NCBI GenBank assembly: GCA_964057225.1
Contig: OZ059898.1
Span: 8,928,001-8,992,000 of the forward strand
DNA: 64,000 bases
Direction of reading: 5' to 3'
Source: Auanema rhodensis
Lineage: Eukaryota > Nematoda > Chromadorea > Rhabditida > Rhabditidae
This document shows, piece after piece, positions 40,601 to 54,191 of this stretch. The translations under genes and the position numbers were made by a program. The stretch's first letter is position 1; every line of letters begins with the position of its first letter. The notes under the pieces are model-generated. The model was not told where the DNA came from. It saw nothing but the letters and a program-made list of their open reading frames with translations, and did not search any database.

Positions 40601-43600
40601 TTTCTTCATATTGACTGACTGAGCTCACAGGTAATATTGAAAATATGAAACGTTTGAAGATTTTTTTTTTGATCTATTAACTTTATGCGAACAAAAAATC
40701 ATTTTCTATAAATATATACAGGCATAGATATATATAGAAAGATATAAATATTTTGTGATATGTTGACAATATTTCAGTAGAAATACACATTATTGAAGAC
40801 TTATGAATGTTATTTTTTATCTGTACAAAACCTATTCTTTACCTTTTAGTCTTGAGTTTAGTATTAATTTATCATTATCGTATAGATAATCGCTTTATGA
40901 CGTTTGACAGTATATATACAATCTTCTTACAAGAAGTCTTTTAAATTATAACAGTTATATGTATATGAATTAACTATCAAGAAAGTTGTTTCTTCGATTT
41001 ATCATAAAATTCCTTAAAAGTATTTGTTCTTTCTAGAATTTGAAAAAAAAAAGTAAAATATACATGTATTAATGCACATTTATACATATAACTCACGCAT
41101 ATTCCCTTTTACTTGCTTCTTTGCAAAAACATATATGAATATGTTCAATGCTTGTTTGAAACTGGTTTCATTTCCCAATTATTGTTTTAATATTTTTTTT
41201 CTTTTTATGCTTTTCCATAGAATTATTTTTTTTCACTACGTTCATTTATGTTTCGAATATTTTAATTTAAATATAAAAAAACATCTCGAGAATATAATGA
41301 TTAAACATTACTTATTCTGTTATACTGTTTCATATTTGATTACAATAAATCCACCTGTTTCATATATGATATTAAAAATTTAGAAAAAAAAAGAAATATT
41401 TTTTTATAATCTTAAAGTTAATATTCAGATAATTAGAATAAAAACAAATTATTTTATAATTTCACGTAAAAGTTCACGAGAACTCGACCATATCTTCTTT
41501 TTATTTTTCATATAATCGAGATTTTGTACGGTTGTTCATTGGTGACTTCATCAAATATAATTTCATTTTTAAACTTAACACAATTTTCTAATTCATTCAT
41601 CTATCATTTCATATAATAAAATATAAAATATGAAGCATAAATTATTCTCATCATATAATTAGTTTTCTATCCCGGATGTAAAACTTCCGTCATTTAATAA
41701 TGACCATCAATTTATTTGTATTCATCACCTAAAAAATATTTATATACTACTTTGACCACCCACACTATCCATAATCGTTGTTAGTCATGAAGATTTTTCT
41801 TCAAACCTTATACATCGTTCGTCCTTTTGATCACTTAAAGACAATTTTTATATTTAAAGTCTTAAAACATGCATACAACGTATTAAAGAGAAAAAAATTT
41901 TATTTGAGTATAAATCTATCGAAATTTTGCAAAAGAAGTCATTTTCATTTACTATAACTATTTATTTATTTGTAAAGAAGTTTAGTGGTAAGCCTTTCTT
42001 ACTGTCAACATTTTTATTGTCTCGATCAAATGCTAAGAAATGGCGACTTTATTCATCGAAGCTTAGTACATCAGTTTCTTTTAATTTTCTTTCAATGCGA
42101 AATCTTAATAAGTTTAAAGAATAATATTATGAAAAATATCAGAGAAGTAATAGTTTCTAACGACTTATTCAATTGTATTATTCATTCTTTGAAAGTTTTA
42201 ATATATCAATAAACTTATCAGCTCACTATTTCTTACATAAATTACTTGAATTTGTCTTTCAATGATTCCAATTCAAATTTTCCATTTATTCAGTTATGCT
42301 CAAAAGTAGAAACTACTATGAAAGTACTCGTTAGATTAGTAGGACAATGAACTCTTAGAGATCTTTTAAAAACGATAATTTATTTGAAAACAATTAAAAA
42401 CTTACAAGCACTCTTCATAGAAATCATCTAATCCATCGAATTCATCTCTTAAAGCATCGTTATAAACTTGAATGTTCAAGTCTAGTTGTTCAAAAAAATA
42501 AAAGTTTTGTAACATTTTGGAAGGTGAAAGATCTATAAGTCCCAATTGCTGAATTTTCAAATGCTACAAAATACTTTTAGTCAAAAGAGAAAAGCCATCA
42601 GACTTCCACAATTAAAAAAAAAAAGAAAAAAGCATAAAATTTTGTGTTTGCTCACCAAATGAGATTCTAAGTACCAATAAAAACATTAAAGTAATTAAGA
42701 AACGTTGCAGATGAAAAGCCAAAAAACGACGAAATCTAAAGGTGAGAGATTGCTCTATCCAGCAACCAAAAGCCAGACATTTCAAGATATTCTACAACAT
42801 TTTCATGCAAAGGACGTTCCTTTCACATCTAAATGGATGTTTTGCAAAAACATGTTTCTTCTCTTTCAGTAACTTTTTTGATATTTAGACATGAGAGTAA
42901 TAAGTAGCTTAAAAGAAAATTTCATGTCATTTACTATAATCAGCTAATTATGCATTTGTGTATTGTAAGATTTAAAAAAAAGTATTATAGTTCCAACATA
43001 CTGAGTATAATATTTCAATTCCAAATGAAATAGTACATATTATATATAAATAAATACTGTATATAACTTATAATTTTTATGTTTAAATGAACATTATCCT
43101 TTTTTTTATTTATTAATCTTAAAATCTTCATTTTTTGCTTTTCGTTTTTTAGAAGAACAAACATAGCTTGTTGCTTTTCTTTTACACCTCATTTATAGAA
43201 ATTACCTATTCTCTTGAGTTATTTGTATTTTAATATTCATCTCAGAATTAACATTATTCTTTTTATTATTTTCAGGATTTTAAATTTCTTTCTTTCTTTT
43301 TGTTTCTCCAATCTTCTCCAAACTTTTCTTTTTTCTTACAAAAATTTGAAAAACTAACCAATTGTTTTCCATTAATGTAAAGAAAAAAATGAAAGTTGTG
43401 TGCCAGCATTTGTATTACTTGATTTCTGTCAAATGGAATCAGTAATTTTATTTTATAATGTTGTCGAACAGAACACAATTTTGGTAATTCTTCAAGTAAA
43501 AGCTTCTTTTCTTCAGACTATTCTTCAATTTTTTAGAATTTTCGTTCGTGTTCGCTTTCTCACTACGAACATTTCTTATAGCTTTATGTGAGGTTAATTG

Positions 43601-44368
43601 CAAAAACTTCATTATGAAATGAATGAGAAGCTTCATTTTCTTAAAATAAGTAATATGCTTTTTCTGAATGATTTCACGAAATACTACTAACTCTTATTTC
43701 ATTTTCTATTATAGAAAATAAAGATATGTATATGAATGTATGTATTCACTTGCTCTTCTTCTGCATCCTTTCTTTCCATTCTACAATCCTGATTATGAAA
43801 CTCAAGATCCTTCTCTTATTCTATTTTCGTTTCTTCTTGTTTATTGTTCTTCATTAATATATTTTGTTTCTTTTTATTTTGATTTATATCTTGAGATGCG
43901 TAATCAGCTTTTTATATATTCTATGCTATAGTTGTCCATGTAGCTTATTTTAAAAAATGACTTAAATTATTTTTCAATTTTTTTGCTATTTTCATGTAGA
44001 AGAAAGCTAAAAGAATTAGTCAGGGTTACAACTTTTCTCAAATTAATTTTTTTTCCTTCTCTTCTTCTCTCATTCTTTTCTGTTTTTTTTTAAAATAAAC
44101 AACTTTGAAAATATTCTATGATTCTAAGTATATGCGATCATTCAAAAGCAACCGCTTGATACCTGTGCAAAATTTGAAATGAAGAAAATGGCGTTGCACG
44201 TGATAGGTGAATGTCGACGTGAGATTTAATTGAAATATTCTAATTATTTTTCACAACAGTATTTGTTCTTCAATTGCAAAAGAAAGGATAAAATAATGGA
44301 ATATCTGAAATAAAGGAATGAAGGGAGGGGGGTCGGATTTATAAATATATGTATACATATCTACAAAC

Positions 44369-44389
44369 ATATATATATATATATATATA
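44369..44389. repeat. (AT)n microsatellite
   Basis: Ten AT units followed by three CTAA-like units, then more TA-rich sequence up to about 44412. Confidence 0.85.
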
Positions 44390-45291
44390 ACTAACTAACT
44401 ATATATATGTATATTCCAATTTTTGTTCCTGTTCATCATCAGATCTATCAATTATGAAGTCATTGAATAGTCATTTACTCAAATATGCTACATAAAATAT
44501 GCGAAAGTATTATTAGTTGACCTATGTATGTTAGTACGATTCAGAATTTTTTTAATAAGTCTGTGGAATATTTTCTTCCTTTCCAGAGGAAAATTCGTTA
44601 GCTTTCACTCAACCTATGAATTAACTCTAGTTCAGTTGTGTCTTTACAGATAACAATAAAAGAACTTGCGAACTAATTGCCTTTTTCTTTTCAAATAATC
44701 GCCACATGTTATCTTATTTTTTAAAATTTTTTTCTTCTTTTTTTTTCCATATTAGGCCTCTGCTTCATTCTATTTGTGTCTGTCTACGTATTCGTTTTCA
44801 AAGCTCCACACCCACTCATCTCGTCTTCCGAACAGCTGGTTAATGCTTCTCTCCAGCACCTCCTCCCTCACTCTTTCGTCTTGCGATCCTTCTCATGGTT
44901 GTTCTGACGTCTTCTTTATGGTTCTTCTTCTTTCCTTCTTCAAATCATCCTCTTTGAACCATCTAAGGTTTCATCTAAATTTCGAATTTCAAATTATTTA
45001 AGAAGAAATTGAATTAAGAGCCAAATGCATTTTTAATTCAATCCATTCAAGCTTAAACATTTTTTTCAAAAATCTTTAATATAACGATTGTTTATGTTGC
45101 TAAACTTTGATTTTTTTTTCATTATTTTTGAGCTTTGAAACATAAAATTAATCTATTAACTTTTCTCAAAATTTCTCTCGAAAGCTTAGCAGTTTCAATC
45201 TTAAATTTACAATGTGTACTGATAATTTATATCATTTATACAAATATTCTTGTTACTTTTCTCTTTGTTTCTTACTTACTAAATTTTAGTT

Positions 45292-48200
45292 ATGCGCCTG
45301 ATTGCTACATCCACTAATGGCACGGAAAGTCAGGTCAATTTTCATATTCTTGAGGTAATATCATTTTACGACTATATTTGAAATAAAATATAATTATACT
45401 CGTATTCATATCTTTCATCTTATAATTTTTAGACTTTCCATATATCAGCATCAGTATCACATTATATGATGTTAACAGTTGCTGGAATGCTGGCCTCATT
45501 TACTATATTAGCAAATTTATGTACAATGATTCTTCTATTACGATATCGGCCAATGCAGAAATCTATTTCAAATCTATATATTCTTAGTTTAAGCTGTGCA
45601 GATGTAGCTATAGGATTTTTGATACTGGTATTAGTTATTGCCAACATATTACCATCTAGGTATGTTCATATGTATATTCATAATATTTCCTTTATTAATT
45701 AAGAAAATTTGAAGTAATGTGTGTGGGAAAGTAATGATATGAAATACATGAAAGTATTTTCAAACTTTCAATCAGTTTCATGTTTTTATTTTGTTTTTAC
45801 ACATACATGTACATACTATATGTATGTATGTGTTCCTATTCTTGTAATGTACATAGATAATTAAATCTTAATTAAACTTGAAACTTAAAATTAAAAGCTT
45901 AATTGTAAAAATTTTATAATTATTATTTTGTAAATATATAAAAGAATACTATAGTATTTAGAAAAAAAAAACAAAAAGTTATCCGTTTAATCAAAGTCAT
46001 TCATTTGGCTAGAAAATATTTGTCATCGTTTGGAAAGTAAGATACTTAGATTGAATTGCAAGATGAAGCATACTATATAGAAAGAGGAAGTACGAAAAGT
46101 AGATAAGCTTTAGAAGATCATAGTTGTTACTAACTCATTCTTCTTCATTCATCCCATTTTCAAGATAATGCTTAAGAAGGTTCTAATTCCAATACACATG
46201 TGTTCTCGTTTCCCCTCGGGACACTAAATTGTCTTCCAATATTGGTCTTAATTCTAAAGCGAAATAATACTTTTATTAATAATAAAAGAAAAAGAAAGTA
46301 TTATATAAAAATATTTCAGTTCTTTACCAATCTGGATGTGTGATTATTGGCAAATATCTGATTTTATATTGTCTACAGTTAGTTTAAATTCAATTTGTGC
46401 CATTGCCTTCGATCGTGTATGGAATTTGGTAAGTATACGAGTTTTATATATTCATTAAAGTAAATTTCAATAAACATATATATTTGTACTAATATTAATA
46501 ATTTGTTTTTGAAAAGTATTACTTTTGAGATAATATGCTAAGAAATATTTAATAAGAATTTCAAATCATATGTAATCTACTACATAAACAATAAACTTAG
46601 CTTAATATATTGGTTTATAGTAATTATTTAAATTATTATATATTGAAAATAAGAATTTTTATTTAAAATTATATTCGAATAACTTACTTTTATTATTATA
46701 ATATCTTTTATATTTTATAAACATAAAATAGTTATATATAGTACTTATTCTTTCTATAAAAGATGAAAGAAGAAACGTTTTTAATTTACTTTCAATATGA
46801 CTATTCTTTATTTTTATATTTATATCTATCTATATATTAATTATATTAAAATATTCTTTTAACATTATTAAGTTATAATACATTAAATCGAAGAATAACA
46901 TATGATGTACATACATATGATGATTTTTAATTCTTAGATCTTTTTCTTTCAAACATATGACATGAAATTTTTAATTATTTTAAATAAAATTATATTTTTT
47001 TATAATATATATATTGTATAAGAAATATTAATTTTTTTAGGAGAAACCTTTACGAGTGTTCAAACGAAGTCGTCGTTTGGCACGACGATTAATTCTTGGG
47101 ATTTGGTTAGCTCCAATTGGTATCTGGATACTTTACTATTACTTTGTAACTGATCACTCATCCTCATGGACTATGTATGGAATGCCAGGATGTACTTCAG
47201 AGTATAAAACACTTTTATTTGTTCCAATTATTGCTATTCCTACGTTATATATACCAGCAATTGCTTTAGTAAGTTATTTTAGTTAATATTAATATTATTA
47301 TTATTATTAATTAGGTTGCAATGTTTATACGAATCTCAGTTGTTGTACATGGTCATTTATCATTTTTACGTGATCATTCAAATAATCCATTGGGACCAAA
47401 TTCAGGTATATATACACACATATATCTATTTATTTCATGATACATCATGTAATTGCTTATTTCTTATTCCAGGAAAATGTTCTAAAGAAGGAACACCTAA
47501 TACACGCACACCTGAACCAACTAAAAAATATTCTGACTCCAGTATTACATCTGGTGATTCTAGTTAATATATTTCAAAATTATGGAATAAATTTATTTAG
47601 GATATACATCAATGAAGTCTCCAAGATCGCAGTCTCCTAGATATCAGAGAGCTGAGTTAGCACCACTTACGGAAGAAAAAAGCAGTGGACGAGAACGCAG
47701 CCAGTCAGAACAATTACCCGGTCGTATAGAACAATTTGATGTGAGAGACAAATTGAAAACCAAGTTGCAAAACTTTAATTTTCTAGGTTGACAGCTCTAA
47801 TCATCTTCGAGTTAAGAGTACGGCTTCTAATCCAACTAGAAAAGAATCTATCAGGGCTCGTCAAATGCTTCTAAGTCAGCGTGGAGATAACCTTCTTGTT
47901 CCAGTAAGTGTTTGTTCTTTCTCAAAAAAAAATCAATTATGATCAATATGGTCAAAGTTTTACTTCTAAAGATGATCTCATTACTTTTTCAAACATGACG
48001 TTGATTTTTGGAGTTTAAAACAAAGATTAAAATTGAAGGCGTAATGAATTTTCTGCAACTTTTATTAATTTTGAAGAACTGATTTTTTTCCAAAAGTTTA
48101 TTGAAATCATTATTTGAAAAAATTTTAATTCAGATTTTAAACAATTTATTTTCAAAATTACAGTCTCGTTTATCCTTTCAACGAAGTTCCTTTCGAAGAT

Positions 48201-48722
48201 TATCAGTACTGAGTAGAACAGGATCTCGTAGATTTTCAGTGATTGCAATCCCAAGTAATCTAGCTGATCTATTACAACGGGAAGGAGTATCACAGCAAGT
48301 AAGTGGTTCAAGCTTATATGGATTAAATATATATTTGAATAGCTTTTCATGTTTATCTTATTTGAAGTTGTAAACTTTCAGGTTCGAGCTGCTAAAGCAG
48401 TAGCTTTGATACTTTTTTGTTTTTTGCTTTGTTGGCTACCATTCTTATTACTTTGGCCTATCAAAGTCTATTGTCGGTGAGTTATATCTTCAGCAAATGA
48501 AAAGCAAAAACGAAGTTTTTTTTCAGATCTTGTGTGAGTGATAACATGTATGCTATAGCTGTATGGTTAAACTATTTCTGCTCAACTTTAAATCCGTTAC
48601 TATATACTCTCTCAAGTCCCCGTGTTCGAATTGTTTTGTCAACTTATACTTCATTATTATGTTTAGATACAAGACGAAAAATGAAGCAAAGTTATTGTAA
48701 TAAAAGTGCTACATTCGTTTAA
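45292..48722 (+). CDS. Class A GPCR, aminergic/muscarinic-like orphan receptor
   Basis: Seven-helix plasma-membrane receptor. The start at 45292 (MRLIATSTNGTESQ) directly follows an acceptor and gives a short N terminus with an NGT glycosylation site. TM2 has SNLYILSLSCADVAIG with Asp2.50. TM3 has MCDYWQISD: Cys3.25 and Asp3.32, the amine-binding Asp. The end of TM3 is DRV, not DRY. ECL2 has the partner Cys (GMPGCTSEYK). The third loop is about 170 residues, rich in Ser and Arg (SFRRLSVLSRTGSRRFSV). TM6 has CWLPF; TM7 has WLNYFCSTLNPLLY with Trp7.40, Tyr7.43 and NPxxY. These features point to the muscarinic/histamine branch. Ligand unknown. Intron between 45660 and 46319 is long (about 660 nt), as is the next one (46431-47040). 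Confidence 0.88.
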
Positions 48723-49365
48723 AATTATCATTTTTTAATAATTGTTTCTCTCTTACTTTATTATTTGTATTGATTATATTAAGCTTATTGCAAAAATAAT
48801 TTGATCTCTTCTTTAAAAGTAATGCATATCAAACCAATAGGAATTAAAATATTTTTTTTCTTATGTAAGAATAATATTCAAAACTTTAATAATCTTATAT
48901 ATACATATAGTTATATAGTTATATATATAACTATATGTATGTATTTATATGTATGTATATTTAAAATTAATCAATATTCCTTTTCTATAACTATATGTAT
49001 TTCTATTTCTTTATTGCTCATTTGAACAAACTCAAGATGTCTATATTAGGTAGTATCAATAATTTTTTTTATGATTTAATAAGAACAAAAAAAAAAATAA
49101 TATAACATAATAATAATAGTTAATATGTTTTATGTACATTACAAATATATATATACTATATAAGAATAATACTAAGATCACACGTGTTGTTTTTTAATTC
49201 TTTTCTACAGTTTTAATAAATTTAACCGGGTTTTCATTTGTTCGTAAATTGCAATATTATGCATAATTAAGAATAATTAAAAGAAAAAAAAAATAGTTAA
49301 ACATGATGTATTATTATATATAAATATAAATATAAACATAGATGTATAGGTAGTTATTGAACTAC
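48723..49365. other. Convergent 3' intergenic region with hairpin
   Basis: Lies between the GPCR stop and the stop of the minus-strand Gr-family receptor. AT-rich 3' UTR sequence. It includes a perfect inverted repeat at 48901-48940. Confidence 0.6.
48901..48940. repeat. AT-rich inverted repeat (15-bp stem)
   Basis: The arms at 48901-48915 and 48926-48940 (core ACATATAGTTATA and its reverse complement) pair over 15 bp around a 10-nt loop. It lies in the 3' flank of the GPCR gene. Could be a 3' end hairpin or only TA-rich simple sequence. Confidence 0.6.
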
Positions 49366-52300
49366 CTATTTCCTTGTATGTTTCTCTTCGAATTGCATTA
49401 AAATCAGGAAATAAGTAAAAATTGCAGACAATAACTGAAAAGAAAAAAACAGAAAATTAAGTTTTTAAAGTTTTAAAACTCACACTTAACAATATTTTTC
49501 TGTTCATAGAAAAAAAATGTCCAGCAGTTAATGTTAATTTAGTTGAATGCATTTGAAAGGATAAAAAGTTCATTTGAGCCTAAAAATATAAAAATATTTT
49601 ATTTGAAATAAATAATATTCAACGGACCAAAACCAGTAGATCTCTTTCTTCACATAATGTTTCATGATACATTTTGAATGAAGCAGTAAGAAGTTTATCA
49701 CCCTAAAAATAATTTTAATGAAACTGAAAGATTTGATGAAATATTGTTTTTCAAAATTTATAAAAAATATAATATATAAATGTAATAATACATACATGTT
49801 CATGTATCATAAAGGCAGGAAAACTGAATAGTAATAATGTAATCATTGTGTTTACAATCCAAATTGAAATAGATACCAATTCAGCAAGATCAGTCTAAAT
49901 AAATGTATTTTTTTATTTTTATTAATTATATTTATATTTATATTAAATAATATATATATATATATATATACCTGCATATTTTGTACGATTATAAAAGATA
50001 ATGAGCATAATATTGGAATACAACAAGCATATGTGTATAGTAAAGCAAATGAGAAATGATCCTCAATCAACGTTTTTCCATTAAATATTTCTTGATAATG
50101 CACTTGAACATCATGAATTTGTTGCAAAGATTGTTCAGGTAAGGGACAACTGAAATTGATTTTAAAGTTTGTTTTCTAATCAGCTGTATAATGAGCGTAC
50201 TCTTCTTTTTCAGATGGTACCATCTCATCAATCAGTTTCTTAATGCTTAAACGTAGAATCAGGCATAATTGGAAAAACAAAATGGCCAACATTGATATAG
50301 AACTTTGAGACATAAACATCTGAAAGCAAAAAAAATATTTTTAAAAAGAATTTTTATTTTAAATTTCATACCACATAACCTTCTAATGGTACCCAATACC
50401 AATTATCATTTATCATATTTGGAGTCCATGGCAGACTTATTATACCCCATTTTGATACTGTAATGAAATTCAAAAGTTAAAAGTTCAAAGATAATTATAA
50501 AAAATTATATATATATAGTATATAGTATATATAGTATATTAATAATAAATGTATTTACACATGTGTGTGACAGCCATTGTCATGGAAAAGCAAAAGCTTA
50601 GTGCAACAAGGAATTTGTTCATATGAAAATGTCTTTTATCATGATCTTCATCACGGTTCTTTCCTAATCCTTGATCAAGCACCTAAATAGTTCATATACG
50701 TATGTAATTGTAATGTAATTTTAGTCTCATATCCTACTATATTTTCTAATCATAATACATTTTTGTAAATTAAATTACTATTAAAAAGAAAGAAAAAAAG
50801 TAGAGAGAGAGAGAAAAGTAGAGAAACAGAGAGAAAAATAGTGAGAGAGAGAGGAATATGATTATTAATATAAATAGTTTTCCTTACTTGGTATACTCGT
50901 TGACGTTCTTTCTGTAGTTTTAATAACAAATATGCAGCAGATGTTCCACTGGAAATATTGTATTTAAGTTAAAATTTTATTTTATATTTAACTGTTAATA
51001 AGAAAAAAATAGTTAATGTTACTTTAAATTACCTGAAGAGAAATAATGCATTACAAGTTGTTAAAACAATACTTGGACTGAACAGAGTTATGAAGCTCAG
51101 TTTCGTATGTGATGATGTACCATGTTCAGTTAATCCTATCTGAGTTATTTTTCTTATTGTAGCACATACCTTCAAATAATAAACTAAAGTTAATCTATTT
51201 TTGAAAAAATCAAACCAAAATGCCAAAAACCGTATAATTATAAAGAGCCATACGTCTTCTCCATTTTTGTTGAAAACTTAAAAATAATATTAAAATTAAA
51301 AAAAGAAAATAAATTGAAAAGATATACGTATGATTTAGTCCAATAATCATCATATAGAGGTAGAGAGGTCGAAGAACGTCATCACAATAAGTACCAGTCA
51401 TGTCGATTTCCATGGATATCTTACGATCCATAACTTAAATAGAAATTATGTGATAATAAAATTCAGAAATAAAATTATAATATATGATTTATTACATATT
51501 ATAATTTATTTTATATTATAATTATAATTATATAATATAATTTATATGTTTTATCAAAATACAATCATAATAAAAATTAAAAATTAAGTTTTTAGCCAAT
51601 CCTAAGATAAGAATATAATTTGAACAATTACTAACCTCGTCTTCGCATAGTTTTCATTTTATAACCTGGATCCGGATTTCTTTTAGCAAAATTCGGACTC
51701 ATATTCAAAAGAATATCCATGCCTTGACTTTTAATTTCAGCTATTGTTTTCATAATACTAAGATAATTCTAATAATTAAATGATCAAACTTCTTATCGAG
51801 TATATTATAATAAGAATAAATTACGAAAGAAAAATTTAAAAGAGCTGGTCGTATTAGATTGTTATAAAATCTGCGAGAGTTTTAGAAGGAGGAGATAGAA
51901 AGTACAATTTAGCAGAAAATGTAAGAAATTCAATATCAGCTTACTTTCATTTTTCTTTTACTTTCCATTTAAGGAAGTCTAGACAGACAATAGTTCAATT
52001 TTAAGTAATAGTGAGAGAAAAATGTTCGAAAGATGGTTCGTAATACTATTATTTTTGGAAAAATTGGAAGAAAAAAAATTGAATGGGGGTTGGAAAATCA
52101 AATGAATTTGGCTAAAAGTCTTAACTTATAATTTTATTATCCGTATATAATACATAAAGTTTATATGTATATACATATATAATTAATATAAAATAGCTGT
52201 TATAGTATAAACTTACCACGATTAACAATCACAGACATAAATTGTGGAACAAATTTCATTTCACATGGTTGTTTCACATTTCCAATAATTACTTCTTTTT

Positions 52301-52783
52301 TTGTTTTTGACCGATGAACACGTCTCCAATGTTTCTGCTTCAGCCTTCGTAAAAATGATGGCTTGACTACAGGATCATGTTGTTGTCCTTCTGTTGCTAT
52401 GATGCCTTCAGAAGGCTTTCTTTCAATACCAGTAACCTAAATAAATATAGTTTATGTTTTTTCTGAGCCTGAACACCCAGTTTAAGATATATTATTTTCT
52501 GAAAGAAAACTATTGAAGCTGAACTTTTTTCAATCTGCTTTTCGAATAAAAATTTGAAACGAGGGGGAGAAGTCCTACATATTCCCAAATGGCATTTAAT
52601 TCTCAGATTTCAAGCTAACGCATTACATTACAAGTAGGTGAAAATTTTGAAGATTTTGCAACGTTATGCCTACGACCTGATTGTTTCATTTTTATTTTCA
52701 ATTTGAAAAAACTGATTCAAGAAACGTACTACCAAATTTTCTTCATCTTGTATGGAAACACGGTAGCTTCCTCGCCGGGACAT
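49366..52783 (-). CDS. Gustatory-receptor-family 7TM protein (GUR/EGL-47/LITE-1 group)
   Basis: Membrane receptor of the invertebrate Gr family (7tm_7). The C-terminal signature is clear: TAGHFFSMNRKILLS in the last helices, then AIFTYFLILMQFEE (the Gr motif TYhhhhhQF), stop at 49366-49368. Upstream are hydrophobic helices (LYLYMMIIGLNH, FLVALSFCFSMTMAVTH, WVPLEGYVMFMSQSSISML, FALLYTYACCIPILCSL). An N-terminal cytoplasmic extension of about 90 residues begins MSRRGSYRVSIQDEENL at 52783 and continues with VTGIERKPSEG and KPSFLRRLKQKHW. Such a long N-terminal tail recalls EGL-47, but I cannot prove that it is that orthologue. A second ATG at 51753 (MKTIAEIKSQGMDILLN) behind TTATCTTAG could start a shorter isoform; the join between the exon ending 52217 and this exon is uncertain. 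About 550 residues. Confidence 0.78.
49951..49970. repeat. (TA)n microsatellite in receptor intron
   Basis: Ten TA units inside an intron of the Gr-family receptor gene. Confidence 0.85.
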
Positions 52784-53973
52784 ATGGTCGTTTTGCCAAT
52801 ATTCTAAAAATCGTATTCCTAGCAATGATAAAACTGAAAAAGAATAAGTTGATGTTAATAAAAAAAGTGAAAATACATGTAAAAATCCTAAAAATAAATA
52901 AATTACATAAGAAATTCATTAAAAACACACATATGATTATAAAAGAAAATTTTTTTTAAACATCCCATGATGTAATTAATGTATGTAATTGGAATGAAAT
53001 TTGTAAAGAGAATATTTTAAAATTATGTCAATAAATTAGATGAAGCATTAATAAGCATTGAAATATTATGTTTCATATGGATTAAGATGAGCAAGTGTTA
53101 AGTGTTGTACCTGTGTGTGTATGTATGTATGTAAATGAAGAATAATAAGTACAAGAATAACCAAAACTACACAAATAAAGAACAATTTATAATCAAACTT
53201 ATTACTTTTATATTTAGTAAATTTATAATTTTTAAAAATAGAAATTTATATAAATGTATGAATATATATATCTTGAATTTCTGATGAAATTTCTGGAATA
53301 CGTAGGCATTAGAAGAATAATAAAAAGAAAGACAAGCATATAATATATGGAAAAAGCAAATAAAACGATTTAAACTTAATTAAAGCTTTCATTATTTCTT
53401 TGATCATAAGAGTAAAATTTTCATCATCATCATCTTGATTTCTTTCATTTCCTAAAATTCAAAAAAAAAAAAAGAATAAGAAGAATATTGTAATTGGATA
53501 TAATACATACAACATGAAATATATTTGTAAGATTTATTGAATTACAATAACTTTTCTAATATAATCAGATAATAATAATAAAAATTTATAAAAAAAAAAA
53601 CAAAGTCATACAACAGAAAAAATGTGAAATACATCAAAAGCATTCAAATATTTAATATTACTTTGTATCTATTCAAATGAATGAAGCCGTCGAATTTGCT
53701 GTTAATTTCTGAAATATTTGCAATTGACTTATTAAATTACTTACACAAATGTATAATTATGTACAAATACACATATATATATATATATACATATGTATGA
53801 TTCTATGATTCAAAGCAACAAAACCTTTTCCTTTAATTATTGATGTTTTTAACAAATAGTTTAATTTGAATTCATTTAAATATATTAACTATAACAAGTA
53901 CATAAAAAAGATTTTTGATAGTTAATAGTTTTGATCAATATTCAATCATATTATAGATTTATTAGTTATAATA
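52784..53973. other. Upstream region of the Gr-family receptor
   Basis: About 1.2 kb of AT-rich sequence with short simple repeats (GTAT units near 53120, (TA)n at 53773-53788). It may contain further 5' exons or the promoter of the receptor gene. I could not extend the coding model into it. Confidence 0.45.
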
Positions 53974-54191
53974 GGTGGTTGCATTGATTCCAGCCCCCCC
54001 CCCTTTTGAATTTTTTTTGCATCAAAAAATAATTTTTTTTCAAGAAAGGTATTAAAAGTTTGAGAGAAAGATGAGAGAAGATTATCGCAAAGACGGGAGA
54101 ACACTAAACTTAATAAATGTTTTTCTCTAAATATGTTTTTTCGACTATTTTATGGGCTTCGGTGAGGGGGCCGGGAATCAATGCAACTACC
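53974..54191. mobile_element. MITE with terminal inverted repeats and TA duplication
   Basis: Left end GGTGGTTGCATTGATTCC (53974-53991) and right end GGAATCAATGCAACTACC (54174-54191) are inverted repeats with one mismatch in 18 bp. The pairing continues loosely into a C-run on the left and a G-run on the right. TA dinucleotides flank both ends (53972-53973, 54192-54193), as in Tc1/mariner target duplication. At 218 bp with no coding frame it is a non-autonomous element. Confidence 0.82.

Larger units (their letters stand above)
34971..45291. other. Gene-poor, very AT-rich region
   Basis: About 10.3 kb between the divergent ift-81 and GPCR genes. Open frames are short, low in complexity and rich in Phe, Ile, Lys and Tyr, as expected by chance. 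It holds long T runs and TA-rich simple repeats. Only small patches are less AT-rich, at about 38040-38180 and 44750-45000; the latter is pyrimidine-rich and close to the GPCR start. I see no gene in it. It probably includes upstream control DNA or untranslated exons of the GPCR gene. Confidence 0.6.

Noticed and set aside
53385-53455. Possible upstream exon of the Gr-family receptor (Asp-rich, on the minus strand)
   Set aside because: It has an acceptor-like start, but its frame does not join the exon at 52783 in phase.
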